Below, piece by piece: positions 50,128 through 58,666 of a stretch of DNA of 64,000 nt. Source of the stretch: DAOSXA01 sp964526835 (GTDB taxonomy: Bacteria; Zixibacteria; MSB-5A5; GN15; FEB-12); the NCBI GenBank assembly GCA_964526835.1, contig CAZGMK010000003.1:123162-187161 (forward strand), in the 5' to 3' direction. A program made the position numbers and the translations under genes. Each line of letters begins with the position of its first letter. Within the stretch, counting starts at the first letter, position 1. Below the pieces are notes generated by a model, which was given only the letters and a program-made list of their open reading frames with translations, had not been told where the DNA came from and made no database searches.

Positions 50128-52797
50128 TTATGAATAGAGTGGGTTGTCCTTGTCCGCATCGATCTTAAGTTGCCTGGCGGCTTTCTTGACATCTTTGAGA
50201 GCGACCTTCTTCTGCTGCAACAGCGAATACAACGAAGCCATGACTATGTGTTTGGCATCGACTTCAAAGAAGTCGCGCAACGAGGCGCGATCCTCGCTGC
50301 GCCCGAATCCGTCGGTGCCCAATGCCACCAGCGGACCGGGCAGCCAACGCCCGATTGAATTGGGCAGAGCCTTGAGATAATCCGACGCAGCCACAAACAC
50401 TCCACGCTCGCCGTCGAGAGTCTGTTCCAGAAATGAAAGGCGCGGCTCCTTGTCGGGATGCAGCCAGTTGTAACGTTCGGTGTCGAGACAGTCGCGGTAG
50501 AGCTGCTGGTAGCTGGTAACACTCCATACGTCGGCGGCGACATCGAACCTGTCTTCCAACATCTCCTGCGCCTTGATTGCCTCATTGACGATGCTCCCGC
50601 TGCCGAACAGATGCACCTTGAACTTCGCCCGCTTGTTCTTCGAGTCACGGAAGCGATAGATGCCTTTGAGGATACCTTCCTCAATCCGGCTACCCTCGGG
50701 CATCGGCGGCATCCGGTAGAACTCGTTCTGCACCGTGAGATAGTAAAAGTGATTCTCCTGATCAGTGTACATTCGGCGCAGTCCGTCCTTAACGATTACC
50801 GCCAGTTCGTAAGCAAAGGCAGGGTCATAGGCTTTCAGGTTGGGCACGGCATAAGCGAAGAGATGGCTGTGTCCGTCCTGGTGCTGAAGTCCCTCGCCCG
50901 CCAGGGTAGTTCTACCGGCGGTGCCGCCCACCAGAAAACCCCTGGCCTGGATGTCCCCGGCGGCCCATATCAAGTCACCCACCCGCTGGAAACCGAACAT
51001 CGAATAGAAGATGAAGAATGGTATTGCACTGATGCCGTGAGTCGCGTACGCGGTCCCGGCGGCGATGAAGGATGACATCGAGCCGGCCTCGGTGATACCC
51101 TCCTCGAGAATCTGACCGGCTTTTGCCTCCTTGTAGTACAGGAGGGTCTCTTTGTCCACCGGTTCGTAGGTCTGGCCCAGACGGGAGTAGATACCGACCT
51201 TGCGAAAAAGCGACTCCATCCCGAAAGTCCGAGCTTCATCAGGCACGATGGGAACTACCTGTTTGCCGATCTCTTTATCACTAAGCAGCTTGGAGAGCAG
51301 ATGCACCATCGCCATGGTAGTAGCCATCTCCCTCTCACCCGTACCCTCGTAGAATTCCTTGAATATGCTTTCTTTCGGCGGCTCCAGGACCGGAGCGCTG
51401 ACTGTCCGTCGTGGCACATAGCCGCCCAGTTCCTGGCGTCGCTCCTGCAGGTACTTGATTTCCTCGCTGTCCTCCGCAGGACGATAGAACGGCGCCTCTG
51501 CGAGGTCTTTGTCAGAGATTGGAATACCGAATCGACTGCGGAATTCCCGCAATTCCTGCTCGTTCAGTTTCTTCTGCTGGTGCGTGACATTGCGTCCTTC
51601 GCCGGCCTCACCCAGTCCGTAGCCCTTGACCGTCTTGGCCAGGATGACCGTCGGCGAACCGGTATGCTCCACCGCGGCTTTGTAGGCTGCGTATACCTTC
51701 TCCGGGTCGTGCCCGCCGCGCCTCAGCTTGTTTAGTTGCTCATCCGAGTACTTTTCAACGAGTTTCAACAGTTGAGGGTGGGCGCCGAAGAAGTCCTTCC
51801 GAATGTAGTCGCCGCCGGCGACCGTGTATTTCTGATACTGGCCGTCCGGTGTCTCGTTCATGCGCTTCACCAGCAGGCCTTCCTTGTCTCGGGCCAGTAA
51901 CGGATCCCAGTCATCTCCCCAGACCACCTTGATGACGTTCCACCCGGCCCCACGGAAAGCCGCCTCCAGTTCCTGGATGATCTTCCCATTGCCCCGCACC
52001 GGTCCGTCCAGACGCTGGAGATTACAGTTGATGACGAAGATCAGGTTGTCCAATTGCTCGCGCGAGGCCAGAGTGATCGCGCCGAGTGACTCCGGCTCAT
52101 CAGTCTCGCCGTCGCCAAGGAAGGCCCACACCTTCTGGTCCGACGGTTTCTTCAGGCCGCGGTCCTCGAGGTAGCGGTTGAAACGCGCCTGGTAAATCGC
52201 CATGATCGGACTGAGGCCCATCGAGACAGTTGGGAACCGCCAGAAGTCCGGCATGAGATAGGGGTGAGGATAGGATGTCAGGCCGCCGCCGGGCTTCAAG
52301 TCGCGACGGAAGTTCGCCAGATGTGTCTCGTTGAGCCGTCCCTCAAGAAAAGCTCGCGCATACACGCCGGGAGAGGCATGTCCCTGGAAGTAGATAATGT
52401 CGCCGTCCTGCTTGTCGTTGCGGGCCCGGAAGAAGTGGTTGAAGCCGACTTCGAACAGCGTGGCGCAGGACGCGTAGGTCGAGATATGCCCGCCGATTCC
52501 ACTGGACAGGCGATTGGCCCGCACTACCATGGCCATGGCGTTCCAGCGAATTATGCTCTTGATCCGGCGTTCTATCTCACGGCTGCCCGGAAAGACCGGT
52601 TGTTCCTCAACCGGGATCGTATTGATATACGGGCTGTTGGCGGTAAAGGGCAGCTTCAGGCCATGCTGTTGAGCGTAAGCCTGCAGTCGCGCCAGCAGTC
52701 CGAGGACTCGGTCGGGTCCCTGGTTTCGATAAACATACTCCAGCGAATCGATCCACTCCTGGTTCTCTTGCTGGACAAGCTCGCGATCCTCGCTCAT
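50128..52797 (-). CDS. aceE: pyruvate dehydrogenase E1 component, homodimeric type
   Basis: An 889-aa E1 of the single-chain kind. The thiamine diphosphate motif runs from AFLGDGETDEPES to FVINCNLQRLDGPV (about residues 215-255). Other family marks are SSGIGGHISTYASCATLFEV near residue 95 and GRTTLAGEGLQHQDGHSH near 640. I chose ATG 52797 because GAGGAG precedes it; an in-frame ATG at 52848 would add 17 residues. It decarboxylates pyruvate and reductively acetylates the lipoyl group of aceF. First gene of the aceE-aceF-lpdA operon. It forms the right-hand end of the core-like region; beyond it begins the accessory island. Confidence 0.95.
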   Translation of the reverse strand: MSEDRELVQQENQEWIDSLEYVYRNQGPDRVLGLLARLQAYAQQHGLKLPFTANSPYINTIPVEEQPVFPGSREIERRIKSIIRWNAMAMVVRANRLSSGIGGHISTYASCATLFEVGFNHFFRARNDKQDGDIIYFQGHASPGVYARAFLEGRLNETHLANFRRDLKPGGGLTSYPHPYLMPDFWRFPTVSMGLSPIMAIYQARFNRYLEDRGLKKPSDQKVWAFLGDGETDEPESLGAITLASREQLDNLIFVINCNLQRLDGPVRGNGKIIQELEAAFRGAGWNVIKVVWGDDWDPLLARDKEGLLVKRMNETPDGQYQKYTVAGGDYIRKDFFGAHPQLLKLVEKYSDEQLNKLRRGGHDPEKVYAAYKAAVEHTGSPTVILAKTVKGYGLGEAGEGRNVTHQQKKLNEQELREFRSRFGIPISDKDLAEAPFYRPAEDSEEIKYLQERRQELGGYVPRRTVSAPVLEPPKESIFKEFYEGTGEREMATTMAMVHLLSKLLSDKEIGKQVVPIVPDEARTFGMESLFRKVGIYSRLGQTYEPVDKETLLYYKEAKAGQILEEGITEAGSMSSFIAAGTAYATHGISAIPFFIFYSMFGFQRVGDLIWAAGDIQARGFLVGGTAGRTTLAGEGLQHQDGHSHLFAYAVPNLKAYDPAFAYELAVIVKDGLRRMYTDQENHFYYLTVQNEFYRMPPMPEGSRIEEGILKGIYRFRDSKNKRAKFKVHLFGSGSIVNEAIKAQEMLEDRFDVAADVWSVTSYQQLYRDCLDTERYNWLHPDKEPRLSFLEQTLDGERGVFVAASDYLKALPNSIGRWLPGPLVALGTDGFGRSEDRASLRDFFEVDAKHIVMASLYSLLQQKKVALKDVKKAARQLKIDADKDNPLYS

Positions 52798-52970
52798 GAA
52801 TGCTCCTCTATCTCCGTTATCTGCGCCAAACGGATTGACATTTGGCAATGCCTTGTTCTAGTTTGCACAAACGTCGGTTGAGGGGGAGGGGTTCCGATTC
52901 GCGAGGAGACTCAGTGTCGCCAGATCATTAATGGGAGGAATAAGGCCCAGGACCCGAAAGGGATTTGAAA

Positions 52971-53013
52971 TCGGGGTGAGAGGATTTGAACCTCCCTCAG
53001 GCACTGTTCTGCC
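52971..53013 (-). pseudogene. 3' tRNA fragment (type II tRNA-like), possible integration scar
   Basis: Read on the minus strand, GGAGG-TTCAAAT-CCTCT is a canonical T-arm, followed by the 7-nt acceptor strand CACCCCG and discriminator A (52971). Upstream, GGCA-GAACAG-TGCC (53013-53000) looks like the long variable arm of a Leu or Ser tRNA. The 5' acceptor strand CGGGGTG needed for a full gene is absent from the 700 bp upstream. It is therefore a 3' fragment, as left when an integrative element inserts into a tRNA gene. It lies exactly between the aceE region and the defence island. Confidence 0.5.
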
Positions 53014-53062
53014 AATGTCTCAGAGCGGTATGTGCTCAGGGTGCGCCATAACTGGAGTGTGA

Positions 53063-53515
53063 CCACCGCATCTCGGGGCATCGACATTCGGCCTTACGAC
53101 ATTCCTCTACAATCACATTTGCGGCAATGGCGTCGTATGGGGCGCCGAGGACGTGTACTAACTCAAAATCGTCCGCCGCGCCAAAGCCATCGACCGTTTC
53201 TATGCGGATGCGATACCGGCTCTCAACTGTTTTGTCGAAAGCAGGACGGTCGGTAACACTATCAGAGAGGTGGTCGAGAACGCCATGCGACAGAAAGTCG
53301 GTGATAGTCTTGGTGACGCTTTGGTGTCCCTTTAATCGAAGCCGTTCTTCAAGAAGGAAATCACGGACGCCTGGAGCCAGGGACTTGCCGAAGGCGAAGA
53401 CCCGACTACAATCTGGGGTCTGGTGCAGGGCCACCCGGCCTATGCGCGTCGGATTAAGCACACCGACACAAGGGTCGATCTGGAGCGCCGCGCCGGAGCG
53501 TTGCTCAAGACGTAA
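53063..53515 (+). pseudogene. DUF932-like (phage/plasmid-associated) protein, remnant
   Basis: One frame reads continuously protein-like but is broken by TAA at 53159-53161 and 53333-53335 and ends at TAA 53513-53515. The pieces read FGLTTFLYNHICGNGVVWGA, then LKIVRRAKAIDRFYADAIPA, then DPTTIWGLVQGHPAYARRI and TRVDLERRAGALLKT. The CGN..VWGA and WxLVQxxxAxA...DLERRAGxLL patterns recall the DUF932 family found on phages and plasmids. No start is identifiable. The 256 bp after it up to hsdM hold no other gene that I can support. It is a decayed mobile-element gene at the island border. Confidence 0.55.
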
Positions 53516-53771
53516 GTAGAAGAATGGGAAAGGGAAGTGCAGAGGGTTCGAGACCGCCAATCGAGCCCTCTCTTTTTACTTGAAAATGTTGATTAGAAGC
53601 TATACTTTAGCTCATAAGTTGTGGTATTCTATCAAGATAGGGATGCCCGAATCGGGGGATTGGGGCAGGGATTGAACTTACCCCAGATAACGTCCAGTTT
53701 ATCAAGCTCGAATCTCCCATACTTAAACGCGAGCCTTGAGAGAGGCGGATCAATTACGCGAAGACAATTCT

Positions 53772-55328
53772 ATGACTAAAACCAGGAAACCCAAAAAACA
53801 AACCAACGAGCGGTTCGAGAAGACGCTCTTCAAAGCGGCGGACAAACTCCGTAAGAACATGGACGCCGCCGAGTACAAGCACATCGTCCTGGGTTTGATC
53901 TTCCTGAAGTACATCAGCGATTCGTTCGAAGCGCTGTATGCGAAGCTCGAAGCGGGGAAAGGCAAGTACGAAGGGGCCGACCCCGAAGACAAGGACGAAT
54001 ACCGCGGCGAGAACGTGTTCTGGGTGCCACAGATCGCCCGGTGGTCATATCTCCACTCCCGCGCCAAGCAGCCCACTATCGGCAAAGACATCGACAACGC
54101 GATGGAGGCCCTCGAAAAAGAGAATCCAACTCTTAAGGGAGTCCTGCCGAAGGTCTTCGCACGCCCGAATCTCGATAAGGCGTCGCTCGGCGGTCTGATC
54201 GACCTGATCGGCAATATCGCACTCGGCGATGAGGCCTCGAAAAGCAAAGACCTTCTGGGCCGCGTGTACGAGTATTTCCTCGGCGAGTTCGCCTCCCTCG
54301 AAGGAAAGAAGGGCGGCCAGTTCTACACACCAAAGTCGATTGTCCAGACAATGGTCGAGATGATCGAGCCATACAAGGGCCGCGTCTATGACCCGTGTTG
54401 CGGTTCGGGCGGTATGTTCGTCATGAGCGAGAAATTCGTCCAGCAGCATCGGGGCAAGATCGATGACATTTCCATTTACGGTCAGGAAAGCAACCAGACC
54501 ACCTACCACCTGTGCCGGATGAATCTGGCCATTCGCGGCATCGACGGCTCCCAGGTCAAATGGAACAACGAGGGCTCGTTTCTCAAAGACGCGCACCCTG
54601 ACCTGAAGGCCGACTACATTCTGGCCAACCCGCCGTTCAACGACAGTGACTGGAGCGGTGAACTGCTTCGCAAGGATGCTCGCTGGCAATACGGCGTCCC
54701 GCCGACCGGCAACGCCAACTACGCCTGGATGCAGCACATGGTATACCATCTTTCCCCAAGGGGGATCATGGGGCTGGTGCTGGCCAACGGCTCGCTTTCG
54801 TCCAACACGTCGGGTGAAGGCGATATCCGCAAGAACATCGTGGAGGCTGATCTGGTCGATTGCATCGTCGCATTACCGAAGCAGTTGTTCTACAACACCG
54901 GCATACCAGCCTGTCTGTGGTTCCTGTCGCGAAAGAAGGCGGGCAACGGAGACCGCAAGCGGCAGGGCGAGATTCTCTTCATCGACGCCGGAGAGGTCGG
55001 GCACTTGATCGACCGCACGCACCGGGTCTTCACCGACGAGGATATCGCCCGCATTGCCGTCACCTACCACGAGTGGCGCAAAGAAGGCGGCAAGTACGAA
55101 GACATAAAGGGCTTCTGCAAATCAGCCACTCTTGATGACGTCGAAAAGCACAAGTTCGTATTGACGCCGGGGCGCTATGTCGGTGTACCGGACGGAGTCG
55201 ACGACGGCGTACCGTTCGATGAGAAGATGAAACAACTTACGGGTGAACTGAAGGGCCAACTGGACGAAGAACAACAGCTGAACGCGGAGATAAAGAAACA
55301 GCTTAAGAAGGTCGGCTATGAGCTATAA
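53772..55328 (+). CDS. hsdM: type I restriction-modification system, DNA methyltransferase subunit
   Basis: A 518-aa N6-adenine methyltransferase. I chose ATG 53772 over an in-frame TTG at 53736 since it gives the usual short N terminus. The HsdM N-terminal helical domain has FEKTLFKAADKLRKNMDAAE and YKHIVLGLIFLKYISDSFEA. SAM motif I is DPCCGSGGMFV (about residue 207) and catalytic motif IV is LANPPFNDSDW (NPPF about 286-289). GGQFYTPKSIVQTMVEMI is the typical linker. With HsdS it methylates the recognition site; with HsdR it forms the restriction complex. First gene of the island operon; a 135-bp gap with an operator-like repeat separates it from fic. Confidence 0.94.
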   Translation: MTKTRKPKKQTNERFEKTLFKAADKLRKNMDAAEYKHIVLGLIFLKYISDSFEALYAKLEAGKGKYEGADPEDKDEYRGENVFWVPQIARWSYLHSRAKQPTIGKDIDNAMEALEKENPTLKGVLPKVFARPNLDKASLGGLIDLIGNIALGDEASKSKDLLGRVYEYFLGEFASLEGKKGGQFYTPKSIVQTMVEMIEPYKGRVYDPCCGSGGMFVMSEKFVQQHRGKIDDISIYGQESNQTTYHLCRMNLAIRGIDGSQVKWNNEGSFLKDAHPDLKADYILANPPFNDSDWSGELLRKDARWQYGVPPTGNANYAWMQHMVYHLSPRGIMGLVLANGSLSSNTSGEGDIRKNIVEADLVDCIVALPKQLFYNTGIPACLWFLSRKKAGNGDRKRQGEILFIDAGEVGHLIDRTHRVFTDEDIARIAVTYHEWRKEGGKYEDIKGFCKSATLDDVEKHKFVLTPGRYVGVPDGVDDGVPFDEKMKQLTGELKGQLDEEQQLNAEIKKQLKKVGYEL

Positions 55329-55383
55329 CCAATTATATTATAGTAGGTTACGGCTTGCTGTGCCGATTGGTGGAATCCGGCGG

Positions 55384-55455
55384 AAAGTAAAATATGGAAA
55401 CGCATATTTTACTTTTAGGTCTTTACGGAAAATAAGAAATCCTGTATTTTACTTT
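55384..55455. promoter_or_regulatory. operator-like inverted repeat with third half-site, upstream of fic
   Basis: A perfect 13-bp inverted repeat, AAAGTAAAATATG (55384-55396) and CATATTTTACTTT (55403-55415), has a 6-nt spacer. A third partial site, TATTTTACTTT, is at 55445-55455, ending 8 nt before the fic ATG. The spacing suggests a dimeric repressor at the main site and occupancy over the ribosome-binding region. The Fic protein has a winged-helix-like C terminus, so autoregulation is a natural guess. It could also act as a terminator for hsdM. Confidence 0.6.
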
Positions 55456-55463
55456 CAGAGCCT

Positions 55464-56600
55464 ATGGATATAAACAAATTCAATTCCGGCAAATGGCTGA
55501 AAGGAAACCAGTATAAGTACTTTCTGCCGAACGAGATCAACCACGACTGGCGGATTTCTGATTCCAAGCTTCAGCGAAAGATCGAAGCCGTCTCACTGCG
55601 TCTCGGGGAGCTCAACTCGTTCGCCAAGTTCGTTCCCAATATCGACCTGTTTATTCAGTCCTATGTTATGAAGGAAGCGGTCACTTCCAGCCGGATTGAG
55701 GGCACCAATACCAATATGGAGCAGGCCTTTTCCGATGAACTCGATATCAACCCCGAACACCGCGACGACTGGCAGGAGACCAAGAAATATGTCGAGGCGA
55801 TGAACGGTGCGCTCGATGATTTGAAACGGCTGCCGCTTTCTAACCGGCTGATCAAAAACACCCACGCCATTCTGCTTTCCCACGTCCGCGGAAAAAACAA
55901 GACTCCGGGGGAATTCAGGAAAAGCCAGAACTGGATCGGCGGGGCAACCATAGCCGATGCCGTGTTCGTGCCGCCGTCGGCTGAGCATGTCCAATCTCTG
56001 ATGTCGGATCTCGAGAAATTTTTGCACAATGACCAAATCGATATCCCGCACCTCTTGAAAGTTGCCATCGCCCACTACCAGTTCGAAACCATCCATCCAT
56101 TCCTCGACGGCAACGGGCGTATCGGCCGGCTTTTGATCACACTGTATCTCGTGAGTATCGGGATGCTCGACCGTCCGCTTCTTTATGCTTCCGATTATTT
56201 TGAGAAGAATAAGGGGCTGTATTACGACAAGCTGACTTTCGCCCGCGACAAGCACGACTTGTTCGGCTGGGTCAACTTCTTTCTGCATGCAATCGAAACG
56301 ACCGCCATCGAAGCGGCAGCATCGTTGAAGGACATCCTGGCACTCAAGGAGCAACTGACTTCAAAGAAGATCCCCACGCTCGGCAGGAAGACGAAGAACG
56401 GTCAGCGGTTCCTCGATTTGCTTTTCGTCCGTCCGGTGGTAACGGCGGGATTGGTTGGTAAGGAACTTGGACTTTCGCCAAAGGCGAGTAACGATCTTCT
56501 GCGCGACTTTGTTTCGTTGAAGGTACTTAAGGAAACGACCGGCTACAAGCGCAATCGGTTGTTCGAGTTCACAGATTACTTGAAGATAATGAAGCGGTAG
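55464..56600 (+). CDS. Fic family protein (probable AMP-transferase) with N-terminal inhibitory motif
   Basis: A 378-aa protein. The Fic motif HPFLDGNGRIGR (His about 211) matches the active consensus HPFx(D/E)GNGRxxR. An N-terminal inhibitory helix motif SSRIEGTN (about 75-82, with the [S/T]xxxE[G/N] form) marks a class II, self-inhibited Fic enzyme. The C-terminal 90 residues (NGQRFLDLLFVRPVVTAGLV, LGLSPKASNDLLRDFVSLKV, LKETTGYKRNRLFEFTDYL) look like a winged-helix DNA-binding domain. It probably transfers AMP to a protein target. It is inserted between hsdM and hsdS, 2 bp before hsdS, and so is part of the island operon. Confidence 0.9.
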   Translation: MDINKFNSGKWLKGNQYKYFLPNEINHDWRISDSKLQRKIEAVSLRLGELNSFAKFVPNIDLFIQSYVMKEAVTSSRIEGTNTNMEQAFSDELDINPEHRDDWQETKKYVEAMNGALDDLKRLPLSNRLIKNTHAILLSHVRGKNKTPGEFRKSQNWIGGATIADAVFVPPSAEHVQSLMSDLEKFLHNDQIDIPHLLKVAIAHYQFETIHPFLDGNGRIGRLLITLYLVSIGMLDRPLLYASDYFEKNKGLYYDKLTFARDKHDLFGWVNFFLHAIETTAIEAAASLKDILALKEQLTSKKIPTLGRKTKNGQRFLDLLFVRPVVTAGLVGKELGLSPKASNDLLRDFVSLKVLKETTGYKRNRLFEFTDYLKIMKR

Positions 56601-56602
56601 AT

Positions 56603-57820
56603 ATGGGAAAACGACTTCATAATTGGAAAGAGATAAAACTCGGCACGGTGTGCGACAAGATCGGCAGCGGCGCAACACCTCGTGGTGGCTCTGACGTCTA
56701 CATAGGCGAAGGCGTATCATTGATTCGGAGTCAGAATGTGCATAACGAGGGCTTCAAGAGAAACGGTTTGGCACATATCGGCGCAACCCATGCGAGACAG
56801 CTTGCTGGTGTTACAGTAGAGCATAACGATGTTTTGTTGAACATAACCGGTGACTCTGTCGCGAGGACCTGTCAGGTGGATTCGAGTATCCTGCCCGCGC
56901 GGGTTAACCAGCATGTTGCGATCATACGACCAAAGGAAGATGTCCTTAGTCCTCGCTATTTGCGGTATGTAATGGTTCAGCCGAGTATGCAACAACACTT
57001 GTTGAGTTTGGCGTCGTCAGGCGCAACGAGAAACGCTCTCACAAAACAGATGATCGAAGATCTGGCACTTCTCTTACCCCCGCTTTCGGAACAGAAGGCG
57101 ATTGCGGCGGTGCTGTCGTCGCTGGATGACAAGATCGAGTTGCTCCGCAGGCAGAACGAGACCCTTGAGCAGATCGCCCAGGCCATTTTCAAGGAATGGT
57201 TCGTCGAGTTCAACTTCCCGGACAAGGACGGCAAGCCCTACAAAGCCAGCGGCGGCAAGATGGTCGACTCCGAACTCGGCCCGATACCGGAAGGGTGGCG
57301 CGTGGGAACGCTTGGGGAACTGCTGTCACTTGAATATGGCAAAGCGCTTAGGGAGGATCGGCGGACGGTGGGCAATATTCCAGTGTACGGCTCCAATGGA
57401 AAGATCGGCTGGCATAATGAGGCACTGGTCTGCGGTCCTGGAATAGTAGTTGGTCGAAAGGGAAATCCGGGGACCGTTAACTGGGTGAATACAGATTTCT
57501 TTCCGATTGACACAGCTTTCTATGTCGTCCCCACTGAAACCGACATGGACTACCATTACCTTTATTTGACTCTGAAGTTACAGGACCTACCAAACCTAGA
57601 AGCCGATTCCGCAGTACCGGGACTAAATCGCAACCTCGCACATATGGCCGACCTGGTTATTCCTCAAAGCGCAGTAATCAATGATTTTGCTTTGCTGATC
57701 GAACCGTTGTTCTTGAAACAGAAGACAAACAATGATCAGATCGTTACGGTGTCTGCCATCCGAGATACGCTATTGCCGAAGCTGATGAGCGGCGCATTGA
57801 GATTAAAGGATTTCCTATGA
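56603..57820 (+). CDS. hsdS: type I restriction-modification system, specificity subunit
   Basis: A 405-aa protein with the two-half HsdS architecture. Target-recognition domain 1 has GATPRGGSDVYIGEGVSLIR (about 18-37), followed by a conserved coiled-coil spacer SEQKAIAAVLSSLDDKIELL then RRQNETLEQIAQAIFKEWF (about 165-205). Domain 2 (about 230-370) starts IPEGWRVGTLGELLSLEYGK and ends in a second spacer, IRDTLLPKLMSGALRL. It determines the bipartite DNA target; the sequence itself is not predictable. The two spacer helices and both domains look complete. Its stop overlaps the next start (ATGA). Confidence 0.93.
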   Translation: MGKRLHNWKEIKLGTVCDKIGSGATPRGGSDVYIGEGVSLIRSQNVHNEGFKRNGLAHIGATHARQLAGVTVEHNDVLLNITGDSVARTCQVDSSILPARVNQHVAIIRPKEDVLSPRYLRYVMVQPSMQQHLLSLASSGATRNALTKQMIEDLALLLPPLSEQKAIAAVLSSLDDKIELLRRQNETLEQIAQAIFKEWFVEFNFPDKDGKPYKASGGKMVDSELGPIPEGWRVGTLGELLSLEYGKALREDRRTVGNIPVYGSNGKIGWHNEALVCGPGIVVGRKGNPGTVNWVNTDFFPIDTAFYVVPTETDMDYHYLYLTLKLQDLPNLEADSAVPGLNRNLAHMADLVIPQSAVINDFALLIEPLFLKQKTNNDQIVTVSAIRDTLLPKLMSGALRLKDFL

Positions 57821-58653
57821 GCAGTATGTCGAACATCGATAAGATGAAGTTCGAGAAGCTCTTGGGAATGAGTGGCGGCTATGTGCTTAACTTCTCCAAT
57901 CGATCATTTGCCGAATTCGTTAAGGGTAGCATTGGGGTGAACATATACGATGACAAATACGCCTACGAGAGCGGATCAAAAGCAAATAGGTTACGTGCGT
58001 TATGGGACAGAGAGCCAGATCGGCAAACCGGGAAGCTGCTGTCGGATCTGATTGAATACTGGAACACACAATCACTATTGGATGGCAATCATGTGACCGA
58101 TGCGCAAAAGCGACTCGCTGACGAATGCGAGAGTGTTGCGTGCCGGTTACTCGGTAAGTCCGTCCAGCAGCCGATAACGGAAGACCAATTCCTGAAGAAG
58201 GAATTTGACGAACTATCGATTAAAGCCCTCAAGCTGGATGGCGCCATAACCAGAATACTGGAACAGCGACTTGATGAGATCAAGAAATGTATGAATGCCA
58301 AAGCATCACTTGCGGTCATATTTCTTGCCGGAAGCACACTTGAAGGTCTATTGTTGAGTGTAGCAGCCAAAAACCCAAAGTCATTTAACCAAGCCGTAGC
58401 AAGTCCAAAGGACAAGCAAGGAAAGGTACTTCAACTTCACGAATGGTCGCTTAAGGACTTCATTGATGCAGCTTGCGAAATCGGGTTTTTGGGGTTGGAT
58501 GTAAAGAAATTCAGTCATTCACTACGTGACTTCAGAAACTATATTCATCCGTACCAGCAAATGGTGTCACGATTTGATCCCGATGAGAATACTGCCAGAA
58601 TATGTTGGCAAGTTCTGAGAGCGGCAATCGCAGACTTTGGTAAACGAACGTAA
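57817..58653 (+). CDS. AbiJ-NTD3/HEPN-like hypothetical protein in RM operon
   Basis: A 278-aa protein starting at ATG 57817, inside the hsdS stop. Residues about 10-80 (LLGMSGGYVLNFSNRSFAEF, VNIYDDKYAYESGSKANRLR, LWDREP...LLSDLIEYW) match my recall of the AbiJ N-terminal domain 3 found on abortive-infection proteins. The C-terminal half is helical, with FLAGSTLEGLLLSVAAKNP and LRDFRNYIHPYQQM. The R-D-F-R-N-Y-I-H string fits the R-x4-6-H pattern of HEPN ribonucleases or DUF4145-like domains. A defence effector or sensor is likely; an RNase is possible. No function is proven. Confidence 0.65.
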   Translation: MSSMSNIDKMKFEKLLGMSGGYVLNFSNRSFAEFVKGSIGVNIYDDKYAYESGSKANRLRALWDREPDRQTGKLLSDLIEYWNTQSLLDGNHVTDAQKRLADECESVACRLLGKSVQQPITEDQFLKKEFDELSIKALKLDGAITRILEQRLDEIKKCMNAKASLAVIFLAGSTLEGLLLSVAAKNPKSFNQAVASPKDKQGKVLQLHEWSLKDFIDAACEIGFLGLDVKKFSHSLRDFRNYIHPYQQMVSRFDPDENTARICWQVLRAAIADFGKRT

Positions 58654-58666
58654 GAGGGGGTAAAAT

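Noticed and set aside
53159..53335. In-frame TAA codons as a sign of a recoded genetic code
   Set aside because: TAA is used as a normal stop at the end of other genes here (for example the EncFtn-like gene), so the simplest reading is a pseudogene.
53655..53700. Second tRNA-like T-arm (GTTCAATCC on the minus strand)
   Set aside because: The stem has a mismatch and a wobble, and no matching acceptor strand follows. It may be a degenerate att-like copy of 52971-52995 but cannot be supported.
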